A stretch of 64,000 nt of DNA from assembly GCA_031769625.1 (NCBI GenBank), contig JAUIMM010000188.1:12593501-12657500 (forward strand). Direction: 5' to 3'. The position numbers were made by a program, and so were the translations under genes. The notes under the pieces were generated by a model, which saw only the letters and a list, made by a program, of their open reading frames with translations, searched no databases and was not told the DNA's origin. The DNA comes from Taudactylus pleione (lineage: Eukaryota > Chordata > Amphibia > Anura > Myobatrachidae). This document shows, in pieces, positions 9,740 through 22,134 of the stretch. Within the stretch, counting starts at the first letter, position 1, and each line of letters begins with the position of its first letter.

Positions 9740-10187
9740 CGGCATGTGGATTGGATTGTTTCCATTCTGCGCACGCATATGCATCGCAGTGCGCATTCGC
9801 AAACCAGCTGCTGCGATCGGGAATCGACCGCCGCGAGCACTCAGAGGCTTCATACAGTGTTTGACAGGAAGTGGCCGTTTGAGGGTGGTGACGGGGGGTG
9901 GTAAGAGAAACGCAGGAATGCCTGGGCGTCTAGACGCCGTTTCAGGGGCGTGCATAATTAGGTTCTAGCGACGGCATCCGCATCCTAACGTCTAGTTACA
10001 GACACAAACATTACCGATGTCACCGATGTTTTTGCTGTCTTGCGAGAACGTAAGTGAAGGGAAGTAGGCGGCATTATGTAGTGTTGGGTGTCTACTTATT
10101 GTGCTGCAGTTACATTGCGTATGCGGTCATTAGCATATTTTCGCACCGACAGGCTGCGTGCGAACACAGCCTTGTGACCGGGTCTGA
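9740..10187. repeat. GC-rich foldback MITE debris
   Basis: It contains short palindromes such as GCGCACGCATATGCATCGC near 9770. The style resembles the other foldback MITEs (compare 61226-61569). Ends and target duplication were not resolved, and no coding signal is present. Confidence 0.4.
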
Positions 10188-10735
10188 GGCCCTGATTCAG
10201 AGCCGCTCGTAAGCGGCCGCTCGTTCGTTCTGACCAATGTTTGCACATCTGCGCATGCGTATGGATTTTAATACGCATGCGCGAACCAGTCAGTGCGGCC
10301 GAAAATCGTTTGTTCGCTATATAGCGAGTGCCTGCTATTTTGAGTGACAGAAGGAGGCGTATGTGGGTGGTAACAGGGGAAGGTGCTTGAAAACGGGGGT
10401 GTGGAATTCGAACGCAGGCGTGCTTAAAGGTCAAAACGTGCGTTTTAAGGGAGTGCATAATTAATCCAACAGTGTCATTGACCACGTCACTTGTTTTTTT
10501 TTTACTCAGAATTGCTCGCTGTTCGATGTACTCGATTAATCTAATAAATAGCGGACATGACGTAGGATGCGAGCGGCAAGGGGGCGTATTTTTCTAAATT
10601 ACAACCGCAAGTTTTGCTCGCTTGTTCAGACTTAGAGGCGTGAACAGACCGCAATTAGCGAACGGTTCATTTGAATAGCCACCCCTTGTTTGAGAACGAA
10701 CGACCGCAAATAGCGAGCGGCTCTGAATTAATTAC
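10188..10735 (-). mobile_element. Foldback MITE, GGGCCTGATTCAG family, copy 2 (inverted)
   Basis: The left end reads GGCCCTGATTCAGAGCCGCTCG and the right end CGAGCGGCTCTGAAT. The interior is the reverse complement of the copies at 12035-12632 and 28155-28745 (for example CACGTCACTTG against CAAGTGACGTG). The right terminus is mutated and the target duplication is unclear. Confidence 0.65.
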
Positions 10736-11195
10736 CAATTAAGTATGAACGACAATCAGTCTACATTATGTCAGAATACCCCACTTTTTCCTAAAGTACA
10801 CCTCTGTAGAGATGCTAGAATCGGTCGCACATAGATTCTTTGTTTGCTTTAAAAAATTTAGCAACATTTTATATAGTTGAACTGATTTAACCATGTTTTA
10901 GGTTGTTGAACTACAGTATGTTTAAGCAGCTTTGTGCGTGTGTGAAGGGGTGAAGCGTAGGTGGAGCACCTGGAGCAGGTGCTCTGGGCATGGATGGCAA
11001 TAGAGGGTGCTGTCTGGATGGTCTGGGCAGACCACACCCGCACTGTTGTCAGTTGCTAAAAGTTGCACAACTCGCGTTGCAGTGATTGAGGCGGGCGATG
11101 TCAAAGTCAATACAATCTTTTCCAAAAAACAGGTGATCGTAGCAGACATCGGATGACGCGAGGACTCCCCCTACATAGACCTCAAGGATGCTTAA
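10736..11195. other. No recognisable feature
   Basis: Mixed composition with a weak CA/TG-rich part. No ORF, repeat unit or terminal structure was recognised. Confidence 0.3.
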
Positions 11196-11287
11196 TATTT
11201 GCAGGTACTGTACCTCCCAAAACTGGTGTTTTTGGGGGATATCCCTCAAAATATATTTTGATAAATTTGTCCCTAAATGCTCTTGAG

Positions 11288-11440
11288 CAGCTCAGCCACA
11301 ACCCAGCCTTTATTCCCATCAAGAATCTGTGGAATGATTTTAAAATTGCTATTCATCAATTTTCCCCATCAACTTATGGAGCTGGAGGAATACTGCGTAG
11401 AAGAATGGAGGAACAGAATTCTACACTCCCCTAATGTTTT
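11288..11440 (+). pseudogene. Tc1-like transposase, C-terminal remnant
   Basis: One frame reads NPAFIPIKNLWNDFKIAIHQ, which matches the block around the last catalytic Asp/Glu of Tc1 transposases (usually SPDLNPIENLW). A second frame continues with MELEEYCVEEWRN, the normal following block, so a frameshift near 11375 separates them. The catalytic Glu of IENLW is Lys here. Only this C-terminal part survives. Confidence 0.7.
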
Positions 11441-12031
11441 TATGCTTGCTGCACATCAATCTGAACATGTTTGGCTAATTAAGCCAGGATTGGATGCCCT
11501 TCAAAAAGTTTCATCATTTCTTTTATATTGTTTATTTAGTACAAAGTATTATCTGTCACTTATCTTGATATCGTCAAGAGTTAAGGGAAATATTGTTAGG
11601 TATCATGTTTACTGTACACAGAATGTAATAATCAGTGAAACATTGGTGGCAGCTGTGTACAATCTCAATATCAAGTAAACACGTATTATTATTACGTTAA
11701 TATTTATGTAAAACAATTGTAAAATAGATATCAGGAACGTGACATGCCGAGTACAGGAGACGCGACGCACCTCACTGACACTGCAGAACTCGCCGAGGGT
11801 CATTGGGCAAAATACAAAAATATGTCTCCCACATTGCAGATGTGATTGATTGGAAGCAATTCACACACTGTAGGTAATTTGTGACATGACAATGGCGATG
11901 TCTGACTTGCATAAGTAGATGGATAAGGGCAGTAAGGCCGCACATGTGGAAAACTCTGAATACAATATAGGTGATCCTGAATTCGAGGACATTCCAGACA
12001 CCCTGCAAGCCAAATGCAGGTACCATGGAAC
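11441..12031. other. No recognisable feature
   Basis: AT-rich to about 11720, then mixed sequence. Short open frames such as 11919-12104 have no recognised homology and end inside the next MITE. It may contain the decayed end of the Tc1 element. Confidence 0.3.
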
Positions 12032-12034
12032 AGA

Positions 12035-12632
12035 GGGCCTGATTCAGAGCCGGACGCTATTTGCGCTCGCTCGTTTAGAAAAAGGGGCCGGCTATTTAAA
12101 TTGAGCGTTCGCTCTTTGCGGTCTGTTGACGCCTCTATGTCTGAGCGAGCGAACGAAATATGCGCTCGCTATTTTGTAAAGACGCCCCCTGGCCGCTTGC
12201 ATCCTACGTCATCTCCGCTATTTATTTGATTAATCGAGTACATCGAAAGGCGCCTGAACTGCTCGCAGTGCTTATGGTAGGATTTTCCTACCGCAATCAT
12301 GCGACCAGTTCAGGCTAAGAAACAACCAAGTGACGTGGTCGATGACGCTGCTTTGTTAATTATGCACACCCTTAAAACGCCCGTTTTGACCTTTTGGCAC
12401 ACCTGCGTTCTGATTTCCACTCCCCGTTTTCAAGCACCTTCCCCTGCTACCACCCACAAACGCCTCATTCTGTTACTCAAATTAGCAGGCATTCGCTATT
12501 TTGCGAGCACACAATTTCCGACCGCAATGACTGGTTCGCGCATGCGTATTACAACCCATACGCATGCGCAGTTGTGCGAACATCGCTCGGAGTGAACGAG
12601 CGGCCGCTTACGAGCGGCTCTGAATCAGGCCC
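12035..12632 (+). mobile_element. Foldback MITE, GGGCCTGATTCAG family, copy 3
   Basis: Ends GGGCCTGATTCAGAGCCG and CGGCTCTGAATCAGGCCC are clean inverted repeats. AGA flanks both sides (12032-12034 and 12633-12635), giving a 3-bp target duplication. The 598-bp body is near-colinear with the copy at 28155-28745 and has no coding capacity. Confidence 0.85.
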
Positions 12633-13479
12633 AGAGACAGTGCCGCCCCCCCAGGGCCTTACACCCTGGGCGACGACACACCCCTAGTTATGGCCCTTGT
12701 GCCTTACTGGTGCTAAACCCCTGAGGATGGAGTTGCAGCAAGATAGACCAGGAAGTTGTAGATACAGCCCAACTGTACCGCATTTAGCGGGACAGTCCCG
12801 TTTTTCTGGGACTGTCCCACCCGCAGGCCGCAGTGTCCCACGGTGGGGGGGGAAGTTGGGGGAAGCATACAGCGCTGCTCTGCTATGCAGAGCAGCGGGT
12901 AAGCAGAGCGAGAATAGATACTGGGCACGCCCCATTAGAGATGTAAACGGGGGCGTGTCATCAGGTCACACCCCTTTACAATCAGGCCACGCCCCCTTTT
13001 CGGGCACGCGCAGGTCCCGACTCTTGAACTGCAAATGTTGGGAGGTATGCAGTATACCCTGCGAGAGAATTTATCTAGCAAATGCTTACAGTCTGACTTT
13101 TACTGTAATTGCATGTACTGTAACGTGAGCGTTATTCTGGATGCCTGCAGGGGACGGAATGTGGATGGAATGTTAATGTGACTATACAACCGTATTCTGA
13201 GCCGTGCGCATCTGTGTGATTGTCCCGGTTCTGCAGTAGCAGCTGTCATCACTGTCATAGGCACTTACACTGACCTCAGGTGCAGGAGATGAGGCTGAGT
13301 TTAGAGGGTATTGGCCAAAGGTGCGAAATGCTTCACTCCCTGCTGCCATCCAAGTGGCGCCCATTCAGATGACACTTATACCCCTTTTACATTGCAATGC
13401 CTAGTCACACTCGGGATTTTGTACATGAGTCTGACCCTGCTAAGACCCCTCTGGAGACAACGGACAGGTAAGTATAAGG
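12633..13479. repeat. Mixed MITE debris
   Basis: A short terminal piece (CCTAGTTATGGCCCTT, near 12685) resembles the ends of the CAGGGCCG hAT-like family. From about 12760 to 13055 there is a GC-rich element containing GCGGGACAGTCCCG palindromes and ending near GTTGGGAGGTATG. From 13056 to 13479 no feature was recognised. Confidence 0.45.
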
Positions 13480-14133
13480 ACTATAATACTGGAGTGCGGG
13501 AAGCCGACGGTCTGAATACCGATGCCGAAATCCCGACACCAATAGCCCGACTGCTGGCAGCCCAAAGGTAAATATCGGGTGTTAGGGGGAGGTTTTGGTG
13601 CTGGCAGTGGCGTCTTAAAAGAGGAGGGGGCCCGTGTGCACTCCCCGTGGGGGGCCCCAACCTCTCTCCCCAGTGGCCGGCAGCTGACTGATGTGGCTGG
13701 CCAGCCACCGAAGCATTAGTAGACTCTGGGCACTAGAGTGTGCCCGCAGTCTACTGCGCATGCGCAGAACACCGGAAATATGGTCGCGGCAGCATTTTTC
13801 CAGTGTTCTGAGCACTGCTGACACCCGACGCGGGACCACGGACAGGTACGTTTAAACTAATATGGGCACAGGGTGTGCGATGTGGGGCCCCCCCTGGACC
13901 TGGGGGCCCGTGTGCCCATCACACACTGCACCCATTATAGATACACCACTGGGTGCTGGGTTAGGATTAGGCACTAGGGGGGAGGTTAGGGTTAGGCACC
14001 AGGGAGGGAGGTTTAGGGTAGGTCTTCAGGTAGGGGCTAGACTTACCTGTCTTCCCTATGGGTGTCGGGATGCCACTGTCGGTATTCTGACCAGCGGCAT
14101 CCCGACAGCTGGGATTTCATACCCAACCCTTGG
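13480..14133 (-). mobile_element. Foldback family with telomere-like core, copy a
   Basis: The body holds degenerate TTAGGG/GTTAGG units (13955-14030) between inverted sequences rich in CCCGAC, ending GGGATTTCATACCC. It belongs with copies at 25655, 45425, 48555 and 53400. A second element (13605-13951) is inserted in it. The left boundary is approximate. Confidence 0.6.
13605..13951. mobile_element. hAT-like MITE, CAGTGGCG family, copy 1
   Basis: It starts CAGTGGCGTC and ends with CACCACTG. GGTGCTGG is duplicated exactly on both sides (13597-13604 and 13952-13959), the 8-bp duplication of hAT transposition. It sits inside the telomere-like-core element. The 347-bp body resembles 51744-52096. 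Confidence 0.9.
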
Positions 14134-14313
14134 GAAAAGCCACATATCTATAACATTGTGATTGGAGTTCTCAGACCGTCTAGTGCTCAATCTTCCTGGA
14201 TTGTGGGGAGATGTCTGTGGAAGCTGTTGCTGTATTTGTAATTGGGATTTGTGATGTGAGCTGTGAATTATCAGTGGCCTCTGACTGCTCTAATCTCCAT
14301 CCTCACTCTGGGG

Positions 14314-15215
14314 AGTATATTTATCAAAATTTGATTTTGCATTCAATTTTGTGTTCAATTTAGCTCACCTGAAATTGAATCATACTTACCTACCTTTAAA
14401 AATCTGTTCCCGGGAGAAGCTCGGGTAAGAGAAACAGCTGGGGGCCGATGGGGGTGGGGCCTAACGTTTTGCGTCATTAAGCCCCGCCCCCTCACGGCAA
14501 AACTGCCGCGATTGGGTAAAATTTACATAGGGGGCGGGGACAAATACTGTGATTCATGCAGAATCACATCTTAAGCACCGCCCCCTTCACGGAGATCCGC
14601 GATCACCGCGGGTATTCTCCTCATACTGCCCACTTCACTAGGAAGTGGGCAGAATGTGGGAGAAATGCCTACCCTTCCAGGGGTGCGGGGGGATACCCGA
14701 AAAATCGGGAACCTCCTGCGAAAACCGGGAGGGTAGGCATGTATGAATTGAATCAAATCTTATGTAGAAATCCCTGTCAAAATCCCACATTTATTAAAAT
14801 TCGATTTTTTTTTAAGACTTTTTTTAAACTGAATTCGATTTGGTTCGATTTTGAATAGTGATTTATTGTTCAATTTTGCATGCCCATGTAAAAAAATGAC
14901 ATGGCGTCACCGCCTATAAGTACAATCAGCACCATGCTCTTCTGAGCTGGTCCTGGTTTTGAAAATACGGGGGACAAAAGACGTAGGGGTTCCCCATATT
15001 TCCAAAACCAGCAGCGGACTCTTTCTAGCGGGGGTGTAATGCCACAGTCGGGGTAGCCTTTCCGATGTTCGATTTTGAGTGGGATTCAGTTTTATGTTCG
15101 ATTTGACATTCGGTTTTGCCTTTAATAAATCTCCAAAGACAAAATCGAATGAAAACCAAATGCAAATCGAATATGAAATCACTCAAAAAAGAACATTAGT
15201 AAATATACCCCCTAT
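14314..15215. repeat. AT-rich foldback repeat with ATTCGATTTTG units
   Basis: The ends resemble GGGAGTATATTTATCAAAATTTG and ACATTAGTAAATATACCCCC. The interior repeats variants of TTCGATTTTG in both orientations. A hAT-like MITE (14381-14745) is inserted near the left end. The right part recurs at 23090-23245. Confidence 0.65.
14381..14745. mobile_element. hAT-like MITE, CATACTTRCC family, copy 1
   Basis: The ends are CATACTTACC and GGCATGTATG. AATTGAAT is duplicated perfectly at 14373-14380 and 14746-14753. The body contains CCCGCCCC boxes and is 365 bp, almost the same as the 364-bp copy at 26736-27099. Confidence 0.9.
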
Positions 15216-15225
15216 TCTGTTCACA

Positions 15226-15922
15226 CCGTGTTTCCCCGATAATAAGACACTGTCTGATTTTTATTTTTGCTCAAAAAAACACCATAGGGCTTATTTTTGG
15301 GGTAGGGCTTATATTAAGTATCATTGACAGCAGTGCCCCTTATGCAGGCCCCCTTGTAGAAGTGCCCCTTATGCAGGGCACCCCCTTGCAGGCCCCTTGT
15401 AGAAGTGCCCCTTATGCAGGCCCCCCCCTTGCCGGCCCCCTTGTAGAAGTGCCCCTTATGCAGGCACCCCCCTTGCAGGCCCCCTTGTAGAAGTGCCCCT
15501 TATGCAGGCACCCCCCTTGCAGGCCCCTTTGTAGAAGTGACCCTTATGCAGCCCCCCCTTGCAGGCCCCCTTGTAGAAGTGCCCCTTATGCAGGCACCCC
15601 CCTTGCAGGCCCCCCTGTAGCAGTGTTCCTTATTGCAGTGCACTTACCTGACTCGCCGCCATCTGGGATGGCGCTCTCACTTGCGCGCTGACTGGATCTA
15701 ACATGATCCAGCAGGCGCGGCCGCACAGGATCCTCAGCGCGCGGGTGACGTTATGACGTCACCCGCGCACTGCATGACTGGGAACGCTGGTCTCTGCAGC
15801 GTTCCCAGCTCAAAATGAGATTCAGGTAGGTCTTATATTTGGGGTAGGGCTTAATTTGGACCGGGTTACAAAATTAAGGGTAGGGCTTATTTTCGGGGTA
15901 GGTCTTATTATCGGGAAACACG
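15226..15922. mobile_element. MITE with TA target site and internal minisatellite
   Basis: The ends are CCGTGTTTCCCCGATAATAA and TTATTATCGGGAAACACGG. The repeat at 23236-23262 is an uninterrupted paralogue of the flanks (TTCATACTTAGGGG), which shows that TA is the target, here mutated to CA on the left. TA targets with long inverted ends suggest a Tc1/mariner-type MITE. The ends also repeat inwardly (GGTAGGGCTTATT). Confidence 0.75.
15330..15625. repeat. Minisatellite, about 43-bp unit, 7 copies
   Basis: The unit contains CCCCTTGTAGAAGTGCCCC and TTATGCAGGC. Unit starts fall at about 15355, 15398, 15441, 15485, 15529 and 15571. It lies inside the TA-flanked MITE. Confidence 0.9.
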
Positions 15923-15925
15923 GTA

Positions 15926-17205
15926 CTTAGGGGATAATTTTGAGTTAAATGTAAAGCTGCCATGTTTTTTCATGATCAAAGGTGCATCTGCGTCTGTATT
16001 GTTGTCAGTAGAATTTTTCTTAATCATCACCATCATCAACTCCCATACTTTTACCCTGTGTTAAAAGTGACTGTAGGTGGGCATGGCCTAGTGGGCAAAG
16101 AAGGAGGACGCACATTGAGGGAGCTCCTGTCTAGCGTCCAGAAAAAACCTATTTGGCGCCTCTCAACAGTCTCCAGGTGACCCCCCCACAAGGTTATACC
16201 TGGGTGACTGGGCTGTGTTGCATTGGGCCGCAGAGCTGGAGAGCACCTCCAGAGGTCTTGCGGGTTTGGCGCCTACTTGCCTCCAATAATCGGGATCTCT
16301 AGTGAAGGATGCTGTTGCTGCTGGAGACATCCGTGATCGGGAAACAGGACCGCGCTCAGCGATATAGAGAGCCTGGTTCTCCTCCACCTTTCTGCCCACA
16401 ATAACCAGCGCTGCTCATCTTCATGTGCCCAACTGTCTCTGAGCATAGAGAGGATGAGTGGAGGGGCTGCTCTGGCCTCTGGATCTCCGGAGGTCTGGCA
16501 GCCATTTTCTCTGAGAGTGATACAGACGCAGCGGGAGCTAGAGGACCTGCCTGCTTTATCTGAATCAGGACTGCCATTAACCCATCACCCCTGACATCAC
16601 CATCCTGATCTCCATTCACTGTGGCTGGGCTGTGATGAGTCTTGGTGACCTGAAATGGTCTAATCATACTCCCCTTTCACTGGCATTCACTTGACGTATA
16701 TTGAATAGTCCCGGTTCCTGTTTCCCTTTCTACCATATATTGCTAAAGCCATATATCATACCCCTCTTCCTCTTGGACATTGTATATTTTATACTATATA
16801 TTGAGACTGGTTGCTCCCCTCCCCTTGAAGTGCCTATTTACTTCAGATCCAGATACTCAGCTATCAATATTTGAATTCCATTGCTAGGGCTTTGACCCTC
16901 TCTTGTGGAGACTTGCTGCAATTTCACTCCATATTTTCTGGCACAGTTTATTCCTACCCTTTATTATATGCTCTAGTAAGGGTGCATGTCTTTGCTCCCC
17001 TGATAGGATGCCTGCTGGGGAATGAGCACAGTGTGCTGAGGGGAACCTGTGACACCTATCCTTTTTATGAGCCTATAAAAGTGAATTCCTGTGGAATTTA
17101 CCAAGAGCATTACTTCATAGGAGAAAGCAGTACCTATAAAAAATCTTCTGCCACTCCAGCTAAATCATCTTAGACTTTCAATACTCTGTTTGGGACTACG
17201 TCAAT
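15926..17205 (+). repeat. L1-like LINE 5' region, copy A
   Basis: This GC-rich segment (GGGCATGGCCTAGTGGGC, CTCCAGGTGACCCC, GGTGACTGGGCTGTGTTGCA) is colinear with 23263-26494. The end corresponds to the first codons of an ORF in copy B (26387), but here the ATG is lost and a TAG interrupts. Composition and position before an ORF suggest the 5' untranslated region of an L1-type LINE; this is an inference. Nothing of RT is attached. Confidence 0.55.
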
Positions 17206-17842
17206 GGTGAGAACCATTCATTGGTTGAGAGAGGTGGAGGTTCACCTCTCTCAGCCAACGAATGCTCAGCCCATGCATTTCTAAGTAAAATGCCATGGCT
17301 GAGCTGACATTTGGGAAGTACAATTCTTAGAGGATGGACTTCTTTTTTTAGAAAGACGTGGAAGCCTATATGGAGAAGTGGATGTGTATAGGGATTGTAG
17401 TTGAGAATGAATGAGTGTTACAAGTCCAGTCCAGGACTTGTCTCCTGCCAGTATTCCTCCTGTTCCTGACCATGTTTCTAGGTTGCCGGTTGCTAGGAGA
17501 TTTAGACGTCAGATGACTTCACATGTTTCCTCCTAGTGCTGCCTGATTGGCAGCTGATCCTTTTTGAACATCCTGGACTGTCGCCGCCGTGTTGGCTATA
17601 GAGTTTTCATGTTCAACTTTTGGTTATGCTACTTGCTTCCTGTGCATCCAGACTTCCAGTTATAATCAGTACATGCAGCGTGTACTCTGATCAACGGCTT
17701 CTAAGTAACCCATGTTCTTCGACATCAGTCGCATCGTTGTCTACTAGGCCCTGCAGGCCAACCAGCAATCCTGTTTTAGTACCTGTTTCAAGCAGCGCTG
17801 TCTGCTAGGCCCTGCAGGCCATCCAGCAATCCTGTTTCATTT
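17206..17842. other. Short hairpin and LTR-like stretch
   Basis: Around 17218-17266 GGTTGAGAGAGGTGGAGG pairs with CCTCTCTCAGCCAACG. From about 17410 the style resembles a Gypsy-type LTR and ends in two units of a 57-bp tandem repeat (TAGGCCCTGCAGGCCA, 17735-17838). The hAT element at 17843 is inserted directly after it. Whether this and 21100-22909 are two halves of one LTR is unproven. Confidence 0.35.
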
Positions 17843-20800
17843 AGAGATGTGCGCTGACCCCCGTATTTTGGTTTTGGATCTGGATCTACCCTGGTTTTGG
17901 ATCTGGATTGGTTTTGCCAAAACCTCACCTTCCTGTTTTGTTTTTGTGTTTTGTTTTTGGATTTTTTCTTAAAAAATAAAAAAACAGCTAAAATCACATA
18001 AAATTGGCCTTTTTTTGTTCCTACAGTATTAATAACCTCAGTAGCATTTATTTCCACTTGTTTCCAGTCAATTTTGACCACCTCAAAATATTGATTTTTT
18101 CATCTAGTTAAAGGGCCAAAAGGTTGCATCCAGCTTGCTGGCTCAAAACTGATTGATATAATTATTAATAGAGTTGAGGACTGAGCAAAGATGATGGTTG
18201 GGATACCCTTGAGGATTGAAGAATTGATAGTTGGTGCAGCCCCTGGCTGTAAAATTGATAATAAATTAATTAAAAAACAATTCATTGGTGAAGCCCCTGG
18301 CTGTAAAATTAATAATAAATACATTTTAAAAAAAATTCATTGGTGCAGCCCCGGGCTCAATAATAAAAATAAATTAATTGGTGCAGCCCCTGGCTGTAAA
18401 ATTAATACATTAATTAAAAAACAATTCATTGGTGCAGCCCTGGGCTGAATAATTAATAATAATTTAATTAAAAAAGTAAAAAACTATTAAGTTTAACAAA
18501 CCAATCATTTCAGTGACAAGGACTGCCAATTGTGGCTGAAATGATTGGTTTGTTTGGACCCCATAAAACAAGCTGCCAATGTGATATGGACATGGAAATG
18601 AAAATGATCCCATACACAAACTGGCATTACAAGTTGTCATCATCCTCATCATTCCCATCAGTGTGTACATCCTCCTCTTTACACAATATTAATTCATCCT
18701 TGCTGGAATCCACCATAGGCGCCTCTGCAATTTTTTTATGTAATTGTAATTTGTAATTTGTATTTGTAATTCATTTTAATGAACATCATCTTTTCCACAT
18801 TTTGAGGAAGTAACCTCCTATGCCGATCACTGACAAGGTTGCCAGCTGCACTGAAAACTCTTTCGGAGTACACACTGGAATGTGGGCATCTTAAGTAATG
18901 CAAAGCCAGTTTGTGTATGGGACTCCGAATTGCCTTTTTCCTGCCAGTACTGAAAGGGACTGTCAGACATGCCTATTAGGATGTTATCTTTGAAATAGTC
19001 CTCTGAACGGAGACCGTATCACACATAGTCACAGTAGAAGATATGTCACTAGTAGGCAGTTCTCTCAGGCCCAACCAGATGTAATTTTTTGGTGAACGAT
19101 CTACATGACCAGCAGGCATTCTGTAAGGAAAATGTATTTTTTTCCTGGCAGCTGCAGAAACTGAAGGAGGAGATGATGGCGTTTCACGTGCGGCTGCAGC
19201 TGACAATTTTTTTTACCAACAGCTCTTTGCATAGTTTTAGATTTTGGTCTGTTGGAAAAAACTCACAAGGTAGGACTTAAACCTAGGATCCAGAATGGTC
19301 GCCAAAATATATTTTTCAGATTTCAATAGATTGACGACTCTTGGATCCTGGTGAATTGAATCAAGGGCTTGATCCACCAGTCCGACATACCTTGCGCAAT
19401 CTCTACATTTCAGTTCCTCCAGCTGTTTTTGCAAAAGTCCAATGAGGGGAATGACCTGACTCAAGCTGGCAGTGTCTGAACGAACTTCACGTATTGCAAG
19501 TTCAAAGGGATTGAGAACCTTGCACAACTCCGAAATTATTCTCCACTGCACTTGAGTAAGATGCATTCCCTCTCCGTGGCCTGTGTCATAGGTCATTGTA
19601 TAGCCCTGGATGGCCTTTTGCTGTTCCTCTATCCACTGAAGCATATAGAGGGTAGAATTCCACTGAGTTACTACCTCTTGCTTCAGCTGAAGGCAGTGCA
19701 AATTTAACAGTACCTGCTGGTCATGCAATCTTCGACAAGCATTTGCCGAATGTCTAATATGTCCGGATATTTGCGGGCAACCGAGAGCATCTCCTGCATG
19801 CCCCTGTAATTTTTTAAAAAATGTTGCACCACCAAATTAGTTGTGTCAGCAAAACATGGGACGTGTTGGAATTCGCCCACATGTAATGCTCTCACAACAT
19901 TGGTGGCATTGTCCGAAATCACAAATCCTGAGGAGAGTCCAAGTTGGGTAAGCCATTTAGCAATGATTTCCCTGAGTTTTTCTAAGAGGTTCTCAGTGGT
20001 ATGCCTCTTAGTGAAACCAGTTATACAAAGAGTAGCCTGCCTCTGTATCAGCTATCTTTTGATGTTGCTGCTGCTGTTGTAGGCAATACACCTACCCAGT
20101 GGGCTGTCACAGTCATGTAATCCTTAGTTTGTCCTGTCCCACTTGTCCACATATCAGTGGTCAAGTGGGCAGTGGGTACAACGGCATTTCTGAGTACATT
20201 AATAAGGTTTTTTTTTATGTCCTTGTACAGATTTGGAATTGATGTTCTAGTGATGTGGAATCTAGAAGGGATCTGGTAGCGAGGACACAGGACCTCAATT
20301 AACTGTTGAAAACCCACTGCAGTAATGGTGGATACTGGGCGCACATCTAATACCAGCATAGCTGTTATGGCGTTAGTAATCCGCTGTGCAACTGGGTGAT
20401 TGCTGTCATACTTGTTTGCCCTTGCAAACGATTGTTTGACAGTTAATTGTTTTTTGGAGGATACACTACAAGTAGTCTTCCTCCTGGTCCCCTTCTGGGA
20501 TGAAGATCCACTCACAGCAACAGCAGAAGCAGCAACAGGTGTAGTCATCAAGGATCCTTCTAAGGAATCATGGATAGGAGAGGAGTCAATCATGCTTTGA
20601 ATAACAACATTGGATGCAGCAGGACTACTCCCGATGATGAATGAGGATGTTGATGATGCAGGTGTTGGTGGTGGAGATCAAAGGCGCTTGGATCCCACAG
20701 AGAGGGAGCAGGTAGGTGATACTGGACTTGTTACATTTTGAGTTTTGGAACTTAGCAACATACACTTTGATATGTGATGAATGCGCTCCAAGTGACGTAA

Positions 20801-21060
20801 CAAGGAGGAGGTTCCTAGGTGGTTTAGGTCCCTCCCTCTACTCACTCTTGCTTGGCAACAGTTACATATGGCTTGACAACTGTTGTCCGGATTGGGGTGG
20901 AAATAATTCCACAGCCCTCCATATTTTCTGCGATCTTGAAGCAGTGTCACAAGCACCAATAGTGTAGCCAAGGTGCGGTTACAAAATTCACACACGTGCA
21001 GTCGTGCGCACACATAAAAATATTAGACAAAAAAAGACAGTATTTGTTTTATTTTTTTTT
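17843..21060 (-). mobile_element. BED-finger hAT transposon, copy 1
   Basis: The left end reads TAGAGATGTGCGC, the terminal motif also seen at 29797, 57235 and 29290. The transposase is encoded on the minus strand at 18783-20976. Between 18230 and 18450 the 3' part carries a short repeat (GGTGCAGCCCCTGGCTG, five times) alternating with AT-rich spacers. The right end is not sharp: homology to copy 2 continues to about 21100 (GGTCCAGAACTT). The target duplication was not found. Confidence 0.75.
18783..20976 (-). pseudogene. hAT transposase with N-terminal BED zinc finger (copy 1)
   Basis: In order: BED finger (GGLWNYFHPNPD, CNCCQARVSRG, SLLRHLERIHH), then HPVAQRITNAITAML and HLTTDMWTSGTGQTKDY with the first catalytic Asp, ISDNATNVVRAL with the second, CFADTTNLVVQHFL, QEVVTQWNSTLYMLQ, ATILDPRFKSYL, and finally the hATC dimerisation motif SSVYSERVFSAAGNLVSDR near 18840. 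The hATC motif is complete here but damaged in copy 2. Frameshifts near 19720 and 20045 and several stops make it inactive. Compared with copy 2 a segment of about 745 bp upstream of the BED finger is missing, which puts the remaining ATG out of frame. Confidence 0.85.
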
Positions 21061-21589
21061 CGGGTCCAGAACTTTAGCCCAGAGGCCTTCAATTCCTGGT
21101 CCACTGGAAGGGATATGGACCGGAGGAGCACTCCTGGATTCCGGAAAGATCTTTGCATGCTCCTACATTGCTAAGAAGATTCTTTGAGAACTTTCCAGAC
21201 AAACCAGGGTCTAGGGGTTAGCATCTGTGGTTAGCAGGTCATTTCAGTTGCTATTGAGACACTGCATTTATTCCTGTCTGTCTGTGTGCTGATCTCCTGT
21301 GTTCAGTAATTACTGCCTGTCTCTATGCAGTGTCAGCTTTGGGCCCTGATTGAGCCCTGTATCTGTTAAGGTGCAGCCAGTCCTTCACTCCATGCCGGTG
21401 ATAGCGTTTTCCATGTGTTTCCGGTTGTGGCCAGTCTCCTGTTTGACCAGTCGAGTTCCAGTTCTCCTGTTTGCTTTTTTCTTGTCTGAATTTTGTACCA
21501 TCCAGGTGGCACGGTCCGCATAACATATGCTGGTAACCGCTTGTGTCATCTAGGCGGCACAGTGTGCATTCCTGCTCCCCATCGATGGC

Positions 21590-21795
21590 AGTGCGCACGC
21601 GTGGCGTGTGCAACCCCAGAGCGAGCGAGAAATCACTCGCTCCGGGGCTCACAGCAAAATGGGGTAGCTGTCGATGTTGATCGACAGCTCGCCCCATTTT
21701 GTAGGTGGGGTGGGGGGGGTGGGTGGATAAACGGAGGCGTTCCCATAGGAATGCCTGCCGTTTGAGGGCGGCCCTACTGACATCAGGGCCAGTGT
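21590..21795. repeat. Fragment related to the MITE at 354-855
   Basis: The block GGAGGCGTTCCCATAGGAAT, followed by GCCTGCCGTTTGAGGGCGG, matches 565-605 of the first MITE. A palindrome (GTCGATGTTGATCGAC) is flanked by the inverted pair CAAAATGGGG and CCCCATTTTG, the same architecture as 480-540. Confidence 0.55.
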
Positions 21796-22134
21796 CTTTT
21801 TATAAAGATAGACTACACTTGCCAAGTTTCTGCTGTAGTCGCTGGAGTATCCTTCCGGGCTGCGGGCGTTCATCGCATGGAGTATGCAGAGAGTTAAAAT
21901 GATCTTCTGTTCCATGGGTGTCGCCAGCTTTCTGGGTTTCTGCGATTACTTGGTCTCCCAAACCTGGTTTCTTTCTGAATCATGTATTCTGAACCTCCAA
22001 TGGATTACATGCATCTGGTATAAAAGTCTGTCACTAACTGAGCATTCTTGTCTGTGCATTCCTTTGGACTCCTGCCAGATCCTCGCTGTGCCTGGTGTAT
22101 GCTGTGGTCCTTCCAACCTTGTGCTTTTTCCTGG

